From the NCBI RefSeq assembly GCF_020524885.1, contig NZ_JAIVKJ010000001.1:1612001-1676000 (forward strand): a stretch of 64,000 nucleotides of DNA. Direction: 5' to 3'. A program made the translations under genes and the position numbers. The stretch is from Microbulbifer elongatus. GTDB lineage: Bacteria > Pseudomonadota > Gammaproteobacteria > Pseudomonadales > Cellvibrionaceae. This document shows, piece after piece, positions 1 through 10,896 of the stretch (within the stretch, counting starts at the first letter, position 1; each line of letters begins with the position of its first letter). Below the pieces are notes generated by a model. The model saw nothing but the letters and a program-made list of their open reading frames with translations. It was not told where the DNA came from and made no database searches.

Positions 1-1
1 T

Positions 2-193
2 GAATTGATCCAGAAATCCTCGCGTGCCGGAATCGGCACCCTAGTCAGTCTTGCGTCCCCATCAGATATTGCCGTGCGCTGGGCACGTCAGTATCGGCTG
101 AATTTGCTGCATCAACCGGCCCGGGGGCCAGCACGGTTATACAGCGGCGCTGCCTTCGCGCATTTAACGTCCCAAAATCTTACTGCTGGGTGA
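2..193 (+). CDS. fdhD: FdhD, sulfur carrier for formate dehydrogenase (C-terminal part, cut by window edge)
   Basis: Only about the last 63 residues are in the window; the frame is open to the left edge. The segment with SSRAGIGTLVSLASPSDIAV followed by a short tail matches the end of FdhD, where a Ser/Ala-rich loop is followed by an Ala-Val-Arg-Ala helix. FdhD transfers sulfur from IscS to the molybdenum cofactor of formate dehydrogenases in the cytoplasm. It lies 3 bp before a YdeP-family molybdo-enzyme on the same strand, so the two are almost certainly cotranscribed and the carrier probably serves that enzyme. The catalytic CxxC region is outside the window. Confidence 0.75.
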   Translation, partial: ELIQKSSRAGIGTLVSLASPSDIAVRWARQYRLNLLHQPARGPARLYSGAAFAHLTSQNLTAG

Positions 194-196
194 TCC

Positions 197-2533
197 ATGA
201 AAACGCCAGTCGACCGATTTCGCTTTCGACCTTACCAGCGCCCCGCTGCGGGATGGGGGGCACTGCGCAGTGTTGCGCATGCCTGGCTGGATAGCCGCCA
301 GCCGTTCAAGAATCTGCGCGCCATGCTACAGACCAATCAGAATGGCGGGTTTGACTGCCCCGGTTGTGCCTGGGGCGAAGCGCCAAAAGAAGGGCGTATC
401 CGCTTCTGTGAGAATGGTGCCAAAGCAGTGAACTGGGAGGCATCCGGGCGCGGCGTCGACCGAGACTTCTTCGCCCGCCACAGCCTGGAAGACCTTTTGG
501 CGCAGGAGGATTACTGGCTTGAGTACCAGGGGCGCCTGACCGAGCCGATGTATTTCGATGGGGTTCAGTCACATTATCAGCCCATTAGCTGGGACGAGGC
601 TTACGCCTTGATCGCCCATGAACTGAAGGCGCTGAAATCACCAGATCAGGCCGCTTTCTATACCTCTGGCCGTGCCAGCAATGAGGCGGCATTTCTCTAT
701 CAGCTCTTCGCTCGCGCTTTCGGTACCAACAACCTGCCGGACTGCTCAAACATGTGCCACGAGGCCAGTGGCGTAGCACTCAAGGAAAGTATTGGCACCG
801 GTAAAGGTACGGTCACCTATGAGGATTTTGAGAAGGCCGAAGCGATTTTTGTTATTGGCCAGAATCCGGGGACCAATCACCCAAGAATGCTGGAGCCGCT
901 GAGCGAAGCGGTAGCGCGGGGTGCGCAGGTGGTGGTGCTGAATCCCCTGCGTGAGCGCGGGCTCGAGCGATTCCAGGCGCCGCAGGATCCTGTACAGATG
1001 CTGACCGGCGGTGAAACACCACTGAATACTGCCTATCTGAGGCCGGCTCTCGGTGGCGATATGGCGGCGATCCGCGGCATCGCCAAATTCCTTTTTGAAT
1101 GGGAGGAGGGCGCCGAGCAGGGCAACGCTGACAATGGTCTCCTGGATCTGGCATTTATCCGCGAACACTGCACGGGATTTGACGAATACAAGGCGCAGGT
1201 CGCGGCAACGGGTTGGGATGAGATACAGGCCTTCAGTGGTCTTGATAAAGATGAGTTGGAGCGGGCGGCGCATATCTACTGTCGCAGCAACGCCACTATC
1301 ATCTGCTGGGCCATGGGTATTACCCAACACCGTCATTCTGTCGCCACCATTCAGGAAATTACCAATCTGCAACTGATGCGAGGGCAGATTGGCCTACCAG
1401 GTGCCGGCCTGTGCCCGGTACGTGGTCACAGCAATGTGCAGGGCGACCGCACCATGGGTATCGATGACAGCCCACCGGCGTGGTTGCTAGACGCTCTGGA
1501 AGCTCGCTTTGGCATCCCGGTGCCACGGCAAGACGGCTACAACGTGGTGAAGACGATCGAGGCCATGCACGCTGGCAAGGTCAAAGTTTTTATTGGCCTG
1601 GGCGGCAACTTTGCGCGGGCAACCCCGGATAGCGACCACACCCATAAAGCCATACGTCACTGCGACCTAACGGTGCAGATCAGCACCAAACTCAATCGCA
1701 GTCACCTGGTCACGGGTAAGAAAGCGCTGATCCTGCCGTGTCTGGGCCGCTCCGATATCGACTTGCAACATACCGGTCCGCAGGCGGTCACGGTGGAAGA
1801 CTCGTTTAGTATGGTGCACGCATCCTTCGGGCAGTTGCAGCCGCTATCAAAAGACATGCGCTCGGAGCCTGCCATTATCTGTGGCATTGCCCAGGCGACA
1901 CTTGGTAGCCACCCGGTACCCTGGAGTGAGCTCACCGAGGATTACCGAAGGATTCGCACCCTGATCGAAGATGTGATTCCTGGATTCGAAAATTTCGAGG
2001 AAAAGCTGACCGCCCCGGGCGGGTTTTACCTGCAGAATTCAGCGGCGCAGCGTCGCTGGAATACCAGCACCGGAAAAGCAAACTTTGTCAGTCATTCGCT
2101 GCCGGCACCACTGCCAGACGAGGTGCTGAAAAAGATTGGCCGCAAGGGCGCGAGTAAGGCGGATCTAGTACTGCAGACATTGCGCTCACACGATCAGTAC
2201 AACACAACGGTGTATGGACTGAACGACCGCTACCGCGGGGTTAAGGGGGAGCGTCATGTGCTGTTTGCGCACCTGGAAGACATCCATCGCCTGGGATTTT
2301 CCGACCGTCAAAAGGTGGATATCGTTTCTTTGTGGAGTGATGATGTGGAGCGCCGCGTATCGGGCTTCAGCCTGATCGCTTTTGACATTCCCAAGGGGCA
2401 GGCTGCTGCGTATTATCCAGAGGCCAACCCGCTGGTGCCGCTGGAAAGCTACGGTGTTGGCAGCTTCACGCCCACGTCGAAATACATCGCCATTCGATTG
2501 GAGCCCAGTTCTGCACCTGAACGGATTGCCTAA
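197..2533 (+). CDS. ydeP: FdhF/YdeP-family molybdopterin oxidoreductase
   Basis: A 778-residue protein that resembles E. coli YdeP throughout. Hallmarks are the N-terminal FDCPGCAWGEAP segment, GRASNEAAFLYQLFAR near residue 155, NLPDCSNMCHE near 180, GHSNVQGDRTMGI near 410 and SHDQYNTTVYGLNDRYRGV near 680. The central domain binds the bis-MGD molybdenum cofactor and the C-terminal part is the molydop-binding domain. Family members are cytoplasmic and were linked in E. coli to acid resistance and formate metabolism; the true substrate is not settled. No Tat signal is visible. Position directly behind fdhD suggests a formate dehydrogenase-like enzyme that needs cofactor sulfuration. Length is typical and the ORF is intact. 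Confidence 0.9.
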   Translation: MKTPVDRFRFRPYQRPAAGWGALRSVAHAWLDSRQPFKNLRAMLQTNQNGGFDCPGCAWGEAPKEGRIRFCENGAKAVNWEASGRGVDRDFFARHSLEDLLAQEDYWLEYQGRLTEPMYFDGVQSHYQPISWDEAYALIAHELKALKSPDQAAFYTSGRASNEAAFLYQLFARAFGTNNLPDCSNMCHEASGVALKESIGTGKGTVTYEDFEKAEAIFVIGQNPGTNHPRMLEPLSEAVARGAQVVVLNPLRERGLERFQAPQDPVQMLTGGETPLNTAYLRPALGGDMAAIRGIAKFLFEWEEGAEQGNADNGLLDLAFIREHCTGFDEYKAQVAATGWDEIQAFSGLDKDELERAAHIYCRSNATIICWAMGITQHRHSVATIQEITNLQLMRGQIGLPGAGLCPVRGHSNVQGDRTMGIDDSPPAWLLDALEARFGIPVPRQDGYNVVKTIEAMHAGKVKVFIGLGGNFARATPDSDHTHKAIRHCDLTVQISTKLNRSHLVTGKKALILPCLGRSDIDLQHTGPQAVTVEDSFSMVHASFGQLQPLSKDMRSEPAIICGIAQATLGSHPVPWSELTEDYRRIRTLIEDVIPGFENFEEKLTAPGGFYLQNSAAQRRWNTSTGKANFVSHSLPAPLPDEVLKKIGRKGASKADLVLQTLRSHDQYNTTVYGLNDRYRGVKGERHVLFAHLEDIHRLGFSDRQKVDIVSLWSDDVERRVSGFSLIAFDIPKGQAAAYYPEANPLVPLESYGVGSFTPTSKYIAIRLEPSSAPERIA

Positions 2534-2581
2534 TGCCGGACCAAAACCTGAGGGGGAGCGCGAGTGGGTATAGGTGCGCCT

Positions 2582-3127
2582 TTAGAGTACAAAACGCTTT
2601 AATGCCGGGTCGGGGCGCGCATGTAACCAGCTTTGTTCAAACACATCCTGCAGCTTGCGATTTCTGACCGGGTCATCGGCACGGTACTGGCCGCTCCATT
2701 TGACGGGGTCAGAAATGAGCAGGCTCTGGCGGTCGTCGGCGATCGCGAACTCCCAATCAGTTAGCTCACTACTGTTCTGTATTTTTCGCAGGCTAATTCG
2801 GCTGTCCAGCCGCTGAATTAGTGGGAGAAGTAGATGGGGCTGACTCAAAATAGAGGCGCTATCGGTGATCAGGATTTCTACTCGCGCGTATCGGCTGCGG
2901 CGAGCGAATCGGGAGAGGGCGTCGACAATTTCTGCCTGGTGGTAGAGTGTCCGAGCGAGGTCTTGTGAAAAGATCCGCACCTGGCGGCGACTTTCCGACA
3001 ATAGCTTGTTAAGCGCGTCAACACAGGCACCGCTATTGTTTAGCGTCACCACATTCAGTGTCTCGTCCGGTGCCCCGATAGCATCGCCTGCCTGTAAATG
3101 CCTGCGTCGGTCAGCGGTTCCAGTCAT
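2582..3127 (-). CDS. DUF7931-like hypothetical protein
   Basis: A 181-residue protein with no signal peptide or membrane segment. It has an N-terminal linker, then a domain beginning near TLNNSGACVDALNKLLSE, with alternating helices and strands (RQVRIFSQDLARTLYH, VEILITDSASIL, WEFAIADDRQSLLISD). The layout recalls the phospholipase-D-like fold but no HKD motif is present, so catalysis is not claimed. I believe it corresponds to the DUF7931 domain, found next to or fused with GNAT acetyltransferases in pseudomonads. Its start overlaps the upstream GNAT gene by 17 bp, indicating translational coupling. Function unknown. Confidence 0.6.
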   Translation of the reverse strand: MTGTADRRRHLQAGDAIGAPDETLNVVTLNNSGACVDALNKLLSESRRQVRIFSQDLARTLYHQAEIVDALSRFARRSRYARVEILITDSASILSQPHLLLPLIQRLDSRISLRKIQNSSELTDWEFAIADDRQSLLISDPVKWSGQYRADDPVRNRKLQDVFEQSWLHARPDPALKRFVL

Positions 3128-3572
3128 CGATATTTTCGCTGGGTTCTTTGTCGTTCAGGGTGAGGTCCATGCGCACATGGGGAATGCCCGCTTCCATAAA
3201 CTGGTCGCCGAACACGGTAAAGCCGGCTTTCTCGTAAAAAGGAACGGCCTGTACCTGGGCATTCAGGTAGACATCTTTCTGCCCGGAAACACGGGCAAAC
3301 TTGCAGATTCTTTGTAAAAGCGCCAGGCCAGCACCCAGCCCGCGGGCTTCTTTCAGGATTGCCATGCGCCCGATCTTGCCGCCACCGGTCAAGCGCCCGG
3401 TGCCGATGGGCTTGTCGTGGTGGTATATCAGGAAATGCTGCGCGCTCTCCTCGTGTTCGTCCCACTCCAGCTCCGGTGGTACCTGCTGCTCTTCGACGAA
3501 CACTTTCTCGCGGATTTTGCGGATGGCAGCGCGGTCGGTTTGCCAGTCGGCAAGGCGTACAAACAGACTCAT
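3111..3572 (-). CDS. GNAT-family N-acetyltransferase
   Basis: A small cytoplasmic acetyltransferase (153 residues from the chosen start). The ElaA/YjcF-like core is visible: REKVFVEEQQVPPELEWDEHE near the N-terminus, IGTGRLTGGGKIGRMAILKE, then the acetyl-CoA loop RGLGAGLALLQ and the C-terminal VPFYEKAGFTVFGDQFMEAG with HVRMDL. An in-frame GTG at 3581 also exists, but AGGAG lies 8 nt before the ATG at 3572, which I prefer. The substrate is unknown. It overlaps the downstream DUF7931-like gene, so the two products probably work together. Confidence 0.82.
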   Translation of the reverse strand: MSLFVRLADWQTDRAAIRKIREKVFVEEQQVPPELEWDEHEESAQHFLIYHHDKPIGTGRLTGGGKIGRMAILKEARGLGAGLALLQRICKFARVSGQKDVYLNAQVQAVPFYEKAGFTVFGDQFMEAGIPHVRMDLTLNDKEPSENIDDWNR

Positions 3573-3621
3573 GAACAGCACTCCTACTGGTCTTTTCTAA
3601 TTTTTATTGGTCTTCCGGATC

Positions 3622-4827
3622 TTAGTCCTGATCGTATTCTTCATCGTATTCCGTCAGGTCTTCAGGGTAAATGAGACTGCCCTGTGACACCAGCAAATCG
3701 AACAATCCATCAGCGGCGGCGAGTTCCGGGTAGGCGTCAACGTCGCTCTGGGTCAACGTACGATTGCTGCAGAAGCCCTCCGCAAACAGGAGCGGTGCAG
3801 GGAAGGATTCCCCATCCACGAACAGACTGGCGGGCTCGCGGCAGAAGGCGCAGCGAGAGCCGGGGTTCAGTATCAGGCTGCCACCTGCTGCCAGTGTCTC
3901 CCGCCAATCGTCCGCGCTTCCGGCATCCAGTGCCACAGTATCCGGGTACTTGGCTTCGGTCATGATGGCGCCGAACCACTGGGCGATATTTTGGGGCTGC
4001 TGTAGCCACTCCGCGAGGTGGCGTTGTACCCGGGTGACGGTCTGCTGGTCGATCTCCGACGGATTCTCAGGCAATGACAGGTCGGCATCGGTGTACCGGT
4101 AGTGATCAGGCAATCCGGCACCGAGCTCGGCGGCCAGGTCTTCCAGCATGGTGCGGGCAGAGGGTGCACGGAATCCAACGGAAATGGTGGTGCAACCGCC
4201 CTCGGCTATGCCCCAGTGGCTGTATTGCGGCGGCAGGTACAGCATATCCCCGGGCTCGAGCAGCCAGCTGGCCTCAGACTCGAACTCCCTGAGGATATTC
4301 AGCGGAGTACCCTCGACACGGGGGCTGCTGGCGTCCGCTTTTGGGCCGAGGTGCCATCGACGCTTACCCTCGGCCTGCAGCAGGAATACGTCATAGAAAT
4401 CGTAGTGGGGCCCGACACTGCCTTGATCGGCTGCGTAGCTGATCATGATGTCGTCAAGGCGCCAGTCGGGAAGAAAGCGGAAGTGATCCTTGAGCGAAGC
4501 CACTTCCGGAATCCACTGGTCCACAGCCTGTACCAGCAGGGTCCAGTGTGTTTTCGGTAACGAAAAGAAGTCTTCTTCGGTGAAGGGGCCGTTGCGCAAT
4601 TGCCATGGCCCCTCGATACCCTTTTCCTCGATCAGGCGGGATTCAATCTGTTCTTCGAGCGCCATCCCGGCGAGCTCTTCGCCGGTAATTGGCGTCTCGA
4701 AATCGGGAAACGCATTGCGAATCAGGAGTGGCTTTTTCTGCCAGTACTCCCGCAAAAACGTTTCCACCGGGATGTCGCCAAGGTGGGTCAGAGATTCAAC
4801 GTTGTGGTGCTGGCCCGACTCGGTCAT
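3622..4827 (-). CDS. roxA: RoxA, ribosomal protein L16 arginine hydroxylase (cupin/JmjC)
   Basis: A 401-residue 2-oxoglutarate/Fe(II) dioxygenase of the YcfD/RoxA family, which hydroxylates an arginine of ribosomal protein L16. The JmjC-cupin occupies the N-terminal two thirds. The iron-binding HxD is H141 and D143 in the segment VGPHYDFYDVFLLQ, and the distal histidine is in LPPQYSHWG. The YREYWQKKPLLIRNAFP-like N-terminal signature and the WQLRNGPF segment are typical. The C-terminal winged-helix part ends in an acidic tail. It precedes no partner; purB lies 36 bp upstream in the same direction, so cotranscription is possible. ATG start. Confidence 0.92.
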   Translation of the reverse strand: MTESGQHHNVESLTHLGDIPVETFLREYWQKKPLLIRNAFPDFETPITGEELAGMALEEQIESRLIEEKGIEGPWQLRNGPFTEEDFFSLPKTHWTLLVQAVDQWIPEVASLKDHFRFLPDWRLDDIMISYAADQGSVGPHYDFYDVFLLQAEGKRRWHLGPKADASSPRVEGTPLNILREFESEASWLLEPGDMLYLPPQYSHWGIAEGGCTTISVGFRAPSARTMLEDLAAELGAGLPDHYRYTDADLSLPENPSEIDQQTVTRVQRHLAEWLQQPQNIAQWFGAIMTEAKYPDTVALDAGSADDWRETLAAGGSLILNPGSRCAFCREPASLFVDGESFPAPLLFAEGFCSNRTLTQSDVDAYPELAAADGLFDLLVSQGSLIYPEDLTEYDEEYDQD

Positions 4828-4863
4828 GGCAAAACTCCCGGTGTTTAACGCGACTGCGCTGGC

Positions 4864-6294
<1,431 letters not shown>

Positions 6295-6319
6295 TTAAAA
6301 TCGATTCGTGTTCCCGGGT

Positions 6320-6970
6320 TTAGTGCTCCCGGGGTGAGTGTTCCAGGGATTCGTATTTGGATATCAGCGCATCCATTGCCGCGATCAGCTTCTTGCGCTG
6401 AAACAGCAGGTGCAGGCGGCGCCCGCCCAGTTGCCGCCACAGCATGGCGGAGCGGACACCGGCAAACAGCATGGTGCGGATCTGGTTGGCGATGCGCTGT
6501 TGCTGCAGGAAATTGAAGTCACCCAGCACCTGAATACGGAAGCGGAATGTGCTCAGGGTGTCGCTATAGATGCTGGCGAGATTGGCGTACACATTTTCGT
6601 GGCCGACACCAAAGTGATCTGTTTGCACATGCGCTTTTTCCAACCTGCTTCCAATAATTGAAAGCAGGTCTGGCTTTTTCGCCAGCTGCCGCTGCAGGTA
6701 GAGAATGGAAAGCACATAACGCAGGCAGTCGGTGTACTCGGGGTGACTGCGTGTGGCGAGTAACTGGCGCGCACCGCGCAGCCCAGGCAGTAGCTTTTCA
6801 ACACCGCCATACACATCTTCGGTAGTTTCCGGATTCTGCTGAAACAGGCTGTATACCGCCGTTTCCATCTGTTCAGCCGGTGCGGTGCCGGTTTTGGCCA
6901 GCCGCTCCACAAGAATGGCTGCCTGGAATACGCCGGCCAGAGCCAGTGCCTGATCTCGCCAGTTACTCAA
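6320..6970 (-). CDS. hflD: HflD, lysogenization regulator-like protein
   Basis: A 216-residue helical, membrane-associated protein of the HflD family. The conserved start reads [17 protein letters not shown] and is followed by [15 protein letters not shown] and a middle part with [11 protein letters not shown]. In E. coli HflD binds phage lambda CII and lowers lysogeny; the host role is unclear. The start codon is TTG at 6970, with its last bases in the stop codon of mnmA (4 bp overlap), so translation is coupled. The mnmA-hflD-purB order is conserved across gammaproteobacteria. Confidence 0.9.
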   Translation of the reverse strand: MSNWRDQALALAGVFQAAILVERLAKTGTAPAEQMETAVYSLFQQNPETTEDVYGGVEKLLPGLRGARQLLATRSHPEYTDCLRYVLSILYLQRQLAKKPDLLSIIGSRLEKAHVQTDHFGVGHENVYANLASIYSDTLSTFRFRIQVLGDFNFLQQQRIANQIRTMLFAGVRSAMLWRQLGGRRLHLLFQRKKLIAAMDALISKYESLEHSPREH

Positions 6971-8169
6971 GAGTCGCTCCCCGCGGCCTGTTTTTTCTGG
7001 AGTGTATTTGGTTCCACTTCACCGACCCCGGTCGCCTTATCGATGACCGCGCCACCAAGGCAGATGTCGCCCTGATAGATCACCACAGACTGGCCCGGAG
7101 TAACCGCGCGCTGGGGCTGATCGAAGGCAATAGTGAGTTGGCCATTGTCACCGACGGTGATTTCGCAGTCCTGATCGGCCTGGCGGTAGCGTGTTTTCGC
7201 CGCAGCGCGGAAGGATAGCGCGGGTGGGGCGCCGTTTATCCAGTGCGCCTGGGTGGCGGTCAAGCCCGTTGAGTAGAGCAGCGGATGGTGCTTACCCTGG
7301 GCAACCAGCAATACATTGCGCTCAAGGTCTTTGCCGACCACATACCAGGGCTGATCGCCGGCTCCTTTGACGCCGCCGATTCCCAAGCCCTGGCGTTGTC
7401 CGATGGTGTGGTACATCAGGCCACTGTGCTGGCCCATCACCTCGCCATCCGGGGTCTGCATTTCACCGGGCTGTGCCGGCAGATACTGTTCCAGGAAATC
7501 CTTGAACCGGCGCTCCCCAATGAAGCAGATACCAGTACTGTCTTTCTTGCTGTAGGTAATAAAGCCGTTTTCTTCCGCTATCCGGCGCACTTCCGGTTTT
7601 TCCAGCTCACCGAGCGGAAACAGGGAGCGGGCAAATTCGGCCTCGCCCACGGCGTGCAGGAAGTAGCTTTGGTCCTTATTGCCGTCGAGCCCCTTCATCA
7701 GATACGTGCGGCCATCCTTGTCGAGGCGGCGCGCATAATGGCCGGTGGCGATGGCCTCAGCCCCGAGCATTTCTGCGTATTCGAGGAAAACTTTGAATTT
7801 GATCTCCCGGTTGCACAGGATATCGGGGTTAGGCGTACGGCCGGCCTTGTATTCGGCAAGGAAGTACTCGAATACGTTATCCCAGTACTCGGCGGCAAAA
7901 TTGGCCGTGTGCAACTTGATGCCCAGGCGCTTGCACACGGATTCGGCATCGGCCAGGTCCTGCTTGGCGGTGCAATACTCGGTGCCGTCGTCCTCATCCC
8001 AGTTCTTCATGAACAGGCCTTCGACGTGATACCCCTGTTGCATAAGCAGGTAGGCGGCCACCGACGAATCCACGCCGCCGGACATGCCGACAATGACGCG
8101 TTTAGGAGCGGCTGTAGTGCCGAGGGATTCATTGGGACTAGAGGACACAGGCAATTCCGAAGCTGACAT
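6967..8169 (-). CDS. mnmA: MnmA, tRNA-specific 2-thiouridylase
   Basis: A 400-residue enzyme that thiolates U34 of tRNA-Lys, -Glu and -Gln using sulfur relayed by the Tus system. The PP-loop [15 protein letters not shown] lies near residue 28. The two catalytic cysteines are in [10 protein letters not shown] and [13 protein letters not shown]. The C-terminal beta-barrel part is present ([11 protein letters not shown]). About 20 extra residues precede the PP-loop, slightly longer than usual. ATG start at 8169. It overlaps hflD at its end. Confidence 0.96.
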   Translation of the reverse strand: MSASELPVSSSPNESLGTTAAPKRVIVGMSGGVDSSVAAYLLMQQGYHVEGLFMKNWDEDDGTEYCTAKQDLADAESVCKRLGIKLHTANFAAEYWDNVFEYFLAEYKAGRTPNPDILCNREIKFKVFLEYAEMLGAEAIATGHYARRLDKDGRTYLMKGLDGNKDQSYFLHAVGEAEFARSLFPLGELEKPEVRRIAEENGFITYSKKDSTGICFIGERRFKDFLEQYLPAQPGEMQTPDGEVMGQHSGLMYHTIGQRQGLGIGGVKGAGDQPWYVVGKDLERNVLLVAQGKHHPLLYSTGLTATQAHWINGAPPALSFRAAAKTRYRQADQDCEITVGDNGQLTIAFDQPQRAVTPGQSVVIYQGDICLGGAVIDKATGVGEVEPNTLQKKQAAGSDS

Positions 8170-8467
8170 GAAATACCGGTTGTTACAGTGTGGGGCGCAA
8201 GAGGATTTTCAACCCCTGAGGTGCGACCAATCGCCCTAGGGCGGGAAAATGGGGGCGCATTTTACCTGTGATTCGGGTTGCTGACCAATTCGGCAGCGTT
8301 TGACCTCAATTTCGCCGATTTTGATGCATGCCGCTAACCGCTATAGGGGGGGGGCAGCAAGTAAACCCGGCGCCGCGTGTCTATTTCAGACTAGCTGTGA
8401 TCAGGGGCGACGCGCCTGCTGATTGATGCTTTCAGGTGGCTAACGCCTGAGAGCGCAGACTTGGTGG
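8170..8467. other. Intergenic region between rluE and mnmA
   Basis: About 300 bp with no credible gene. It contains a run of nine G at about 8346-8354 and an imperfect stem near 8428-8452 (CTTTCAGG ... CCTGAGAG) just behind the rluE stop. The stem has no T-tract on the minus strand. The mnmA promoter should lie here, but I could not pick one out. Confidence 0.4.
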
Positions 8468-9127
8468 TCAACGCTTCCTCGTGCCCGGCCCACGTTTTTG
8501 TCCCCGCGCCCCGGCTGCTGCACCGCTTTTGCCTGCGCGCCCGCGACCGACGCCCCGTGGCGATTTTTTGCTGGAGGATGCGGGCAGGAAGACTTCCTCG
8601 GCGCGTTGCTCCCCGGGCGCCAGTCCGCCCAGGCTCCAGTTACCAATGGCGGTTCGCACGAGCCTGAGGGTAGGGTGGCCAACGGCCGCAGTCATCCGTC
8701 TTACCTGGCGATTGCGGCCTTCGCTAATGGTGAGCTCGATCCAGCATGTGGGGATGGACTTGCGCTCGCGAATTGGCGGGACCCGGGGCCAAATGTCGGG
8801 TGCGGGCAGGATGCGTGCCTTGGCGGGCGCCGTGCGGCCATCTTTCAGCTGCACCCCCTTGCGCAGCTGTGACAGTGCGGCCTCGCTGACCTCTCCCTCA
8901 ACCTGTGCCCAGTACACTTTGGGCAGCTTGTTGCTGGGGTGCGCTATCTGATGCTGCAGCTGTCCGTCGGCTGTCAGCAGAAGCAGTCCCTCCGAGTCGT
9001 AATCCAGTCGCCCGGCAGCATAAACGCCCGGTTTCTTCACGTAATCCGCGAGGGTCGGACGGCCCTCCGGGTCGGTGAATTGGCAGAGAACGCCGTATGG
9101 CTTGTTAAACAGTATGAGTTGGCTCAT
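8468..9127 (-). CDS. rluE: RluE-type 23S rRNA pseudouridine synthase
   Basis: A 219-residue RsuA/RluB/E/F-family pseudouridine synthase. It begins with LILFNKPYGVLCQFTD and carries the catalytic motif AGRLDYDSEGLLLLT (aspartate D42) and the family segment EGRNRQVRRMTAAVGHPTLRLVR. RluE makes pseudouridine at U2457 of 23S rRNA. No S4 domain is present, as expected for RluE. The last 35 or so residues form a basic, Gly/Arg/Lys-rich tail (SSSKKSPRGVGRGRAGK and on), unlike E. coli RluE and probably an RNA-binding extension. It is divergent from icd, as in Pseudomonas. Confidence 0.9.
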   Translation of the reverse strand: MSQLILFNKPYGVLCQFTDPEGRPTLADYVKKPGVYAAGRLDYDSEGLLLLTADGQLQHQIAHPSNKLPKVYWAQVEGEVSEAALSQLRKGVQLKDGRTAPAKARILPAPDIWPRVPPIRERKSIPTCWIELTISEGRNRQVRRMTAAVGHPTLRLVRTAIGNWSLGGLAPGEQRAEEVFLPASSSKKSPRGVGRGRAGKSGAAAGARGQKRGPGTRKR

Positions 9128-9191
9128 GAAACAGGTTGCGGCAAGGGGCTGGTGCTTTAGTTGTAATGAAACTACAAAAACGGACGGATGC

Positions 9192-9200
9192 TGATATAAT
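9192..9200 (+). promoter_or_regulatory. Candidate extended -10 promoter of icd
   Basis: TGATATAAT matches an extended -10 (TGnTATAAT) in the rluE/icd divergent gap. No good -35 lies 17 bp upstream (CTACAA), as is common for extended -10 promoters. A start near 9207 would give a leader of about 138 nt before icd. Inferred by eye. Confidence 0.5.
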
Positions 9201-9344
9201 CCCGCCGATTTTTAGCCAGCTCGGCGACTGCAACGGCGCAGACAACGGGCGGCAACCATGACCGGCAGCGGAATTCGGCGCATTATGCCGTTTTTTATGC
9301 AAAAAAGCCGGACGTTTAGTCAAAGAGTTACGGGAGTCAACTTA

Positions 9345-10595
9345 ATGGGTCATATCCAAGTGCCGGCCAACGGCGAAAAAGTCACAGTCAACGCAGATGG
9401 TTCTCTGAACGTACCGAACACCCCGATCATTCCGTTTATCGAAGGTGACGGCATCGGCGTGGATATCACCCCGGTAATGCGCAAAGTAATCGACGCCGCT
9501 GTAAGCAAGGCGTACAGCGACGAGAAGGCCATCGCGTGGATGGAAATTTTCTGCGGTGAAAAGGCTGCTGAAACCTACAGCGGCGACTGGTTCCCGGCAG
9601 AAACCCTGGAAGCGATCAAAGATTACGTTGTCAGCATCAAAGGCCCGCTGACTACCCCGGTAGGCGGCGGCTTCCGCTCCCTGAACGTTGCTCTGCGCCA
9701 GGAGCTGGACCTGTACGTATGTCAGCGTCCGGTACGTTGGTTCAGCGGTGTGCCTTCTCCGGTAAAAGAGCCGAACAAGGTAGACATGGTGATCTTCCGC
9801 GAGAACTCCGAAGACATCTACGCCGGTATCGAGTGGAAAGCGGGTACCGACGAAGCCAAGAAAGTGGTTAAGTTCCTGCAGGAAGAGATGGGCGTTAAGA
9901 AAATCCGCTTCCCGCAAGAAGTGGGCATCGGTGTTAAGCCGGTTTCCGAAGAGGGCACCAAGCGCCTGGTACGCAAGGCCCTGCAGTACACCATCGATCA
10001 GGATCGCGACTCCCTGACGCTGGTGCACAAAGGCAACATCATGAAGTTCACCGAAGGCGCCTTCGCTGACTGGGGCTACGAGCTGGCTCGCGAAGAATTC
10101 GGTGCTCAGCCGATCGACGGCGGCCCCTGGTGCAGCTTCAAGAACCCGAACACCGGCAAGGAAATCGTGGTTAAGGACGTAATTGCTGACGCCATGCTGC
10201 AGCAGATCCTGCTGCGTCCGGCCGAATACGACGTAATCGCCACCCTGAACCTGAACGGCGACTACCTGTCCGACGCTCTGGCTGCCCAGGTAGGTGGTAT
10301 CGGTATCGCTCCGGGTGCCAACCTGTCTGACGAAGTGGCTCTGTTCGAAGCTACCCACGGTACTGCACCCAAGTATGCTGGCCAGGACAAAGTGAACCCA
10401 GGCTCCCTGATCCTGTCCGCAGAAATGATGCTGCGTCACCTGGGCTGGAACGAAGCCGCGGAACTGGTTGTTAAAGGTATGGAAGGCGCAATCGAAGCCA
10501 AGACCGTTACCTATGACTTCGAGCGTCTGATGGACGGTGCCGAGCTGAAGTCCTGCTCCGAATTTGGTGACGAAGTCATCAAGCACATGGCTTGA
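9345..10595 (+). CDS. icd: NADP-dependent isocitrate dehydrogenase
   Basis: A 416-residue TCA-cycle enzyme converting isocitrate to 2-oxoglutarate with NADP+. The start at 9345 gives exactly the E. coli Icd length, begins [10 protein letters not shown], and has CGGGAG 8 nt upstream; an in-frame ATG at 9258 would add 29 unconserved residues. Visible motifs are [16 protein letters not shown], the phosphorylatable-serine region [36 protein letters not shown], and the C-terminal isopropylmalate/isocitrate signature [19 protein letters not shown]. The serine in the RSLNVALRQ segment is where AceK acts in enterics. Codon use is strongly biased (CTG, GGT, AAC), consistent with high expression. A rho-independent terminator follows. 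Confidence 0.97.
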   Translation: MGHIQVPANGEKVTVNADGSLNVPNTPIIPFIEGDGIGVDITPVMRKVIDAAVSKAYSDEKAIAWMEIFCGEKAAETYSGDWFPAETLEAIKDYVVSIKGPLTTPVGGGFRSLNVALRQELDLYVCQRPVRWFSGVPSPVKEPNKVDMVIFRENSEDIYAGIEWKAGTDEAKKVVKFLQEEMGVKKIRFPQEVGIGVKPVSEEGTKRLVRKALQYTIDQDRDSLTLVHKGNIMKFTEGAFADWGYELAREEFGAQPIDGGPWCSFKNPNTGKEIVVKDVIADAMLQQILLRPAEYDVIATLNLNGDYLSDALAAQVGGIGIAPGANLSDEVALFEATHGTAPKYAGQDKVNPGSLILSAEMMLRHLGWNEAAELVVKGMEGAIEAKTVTYDFERLMDGAELKSCSEFGDEVIKHMA

Positions 10596-10628
10596 TTCTC
10601 AGCCCAGCTGATTGTCAATCCATAAGAA

Positions 10629-10660
10629 AGCCCCGCATCGTCGCGATGCGGGGCTTTTTT
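10629..10660 (+). terminator. Rho-independent terminator of icd
   Basis: A perfect 12-bp stem AGCCCCGCATCG / CGATGCGGGGCT with a 3-nt loop, followed by six T, beginning 33 bp after the icd stop. Confidence 0.95.
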
Positions 10661-10896
10661 GTGTCTGGCATGTGTGTGCAGCCGCTGGTGCGCGATACCG
10701 TTAAATACAGCGGGAAAGGAGCGGGAAGATGCTTTCGGAGTTGTCGTGATGTGAGCGGCACGTGTGTACCACTGGGAGGGCGTAAGCAAGCTGCCCGGAG
10801 TTGGCTTTCCAGAACGGCGCAAGCAGCCAGTCGGATATGGCTGCTCTTGATCGATAAGATTGCTCTGCATTGCAGTCGATGACTGCAATGCGAAAC
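10661..10896. other. Intergenic region after icd with an inverted repeat behind cspD
   Basis: No credible gene. A perfect 10-bp inverted repeat GCATTGCAGT-CGATG-ACTGCAATGC occupies 10867-10891, 5 bp beyond the cspD stop on the minus strand. It could end cspD transcription or protect the 3' end, but there is no T-tract. Confidence 0.45.

Noticed and set aside
8346-8354. Run of nine G as a phase-variable tract
   Set aside because: It lies in a noncoding gap with no identified promoter spacing, so a switching role has no support.
9342-10586. Long minus-strand frame opposite icd
   Set aside because: A by-product of strong codon bias in icd; the product has no recognisable domain.
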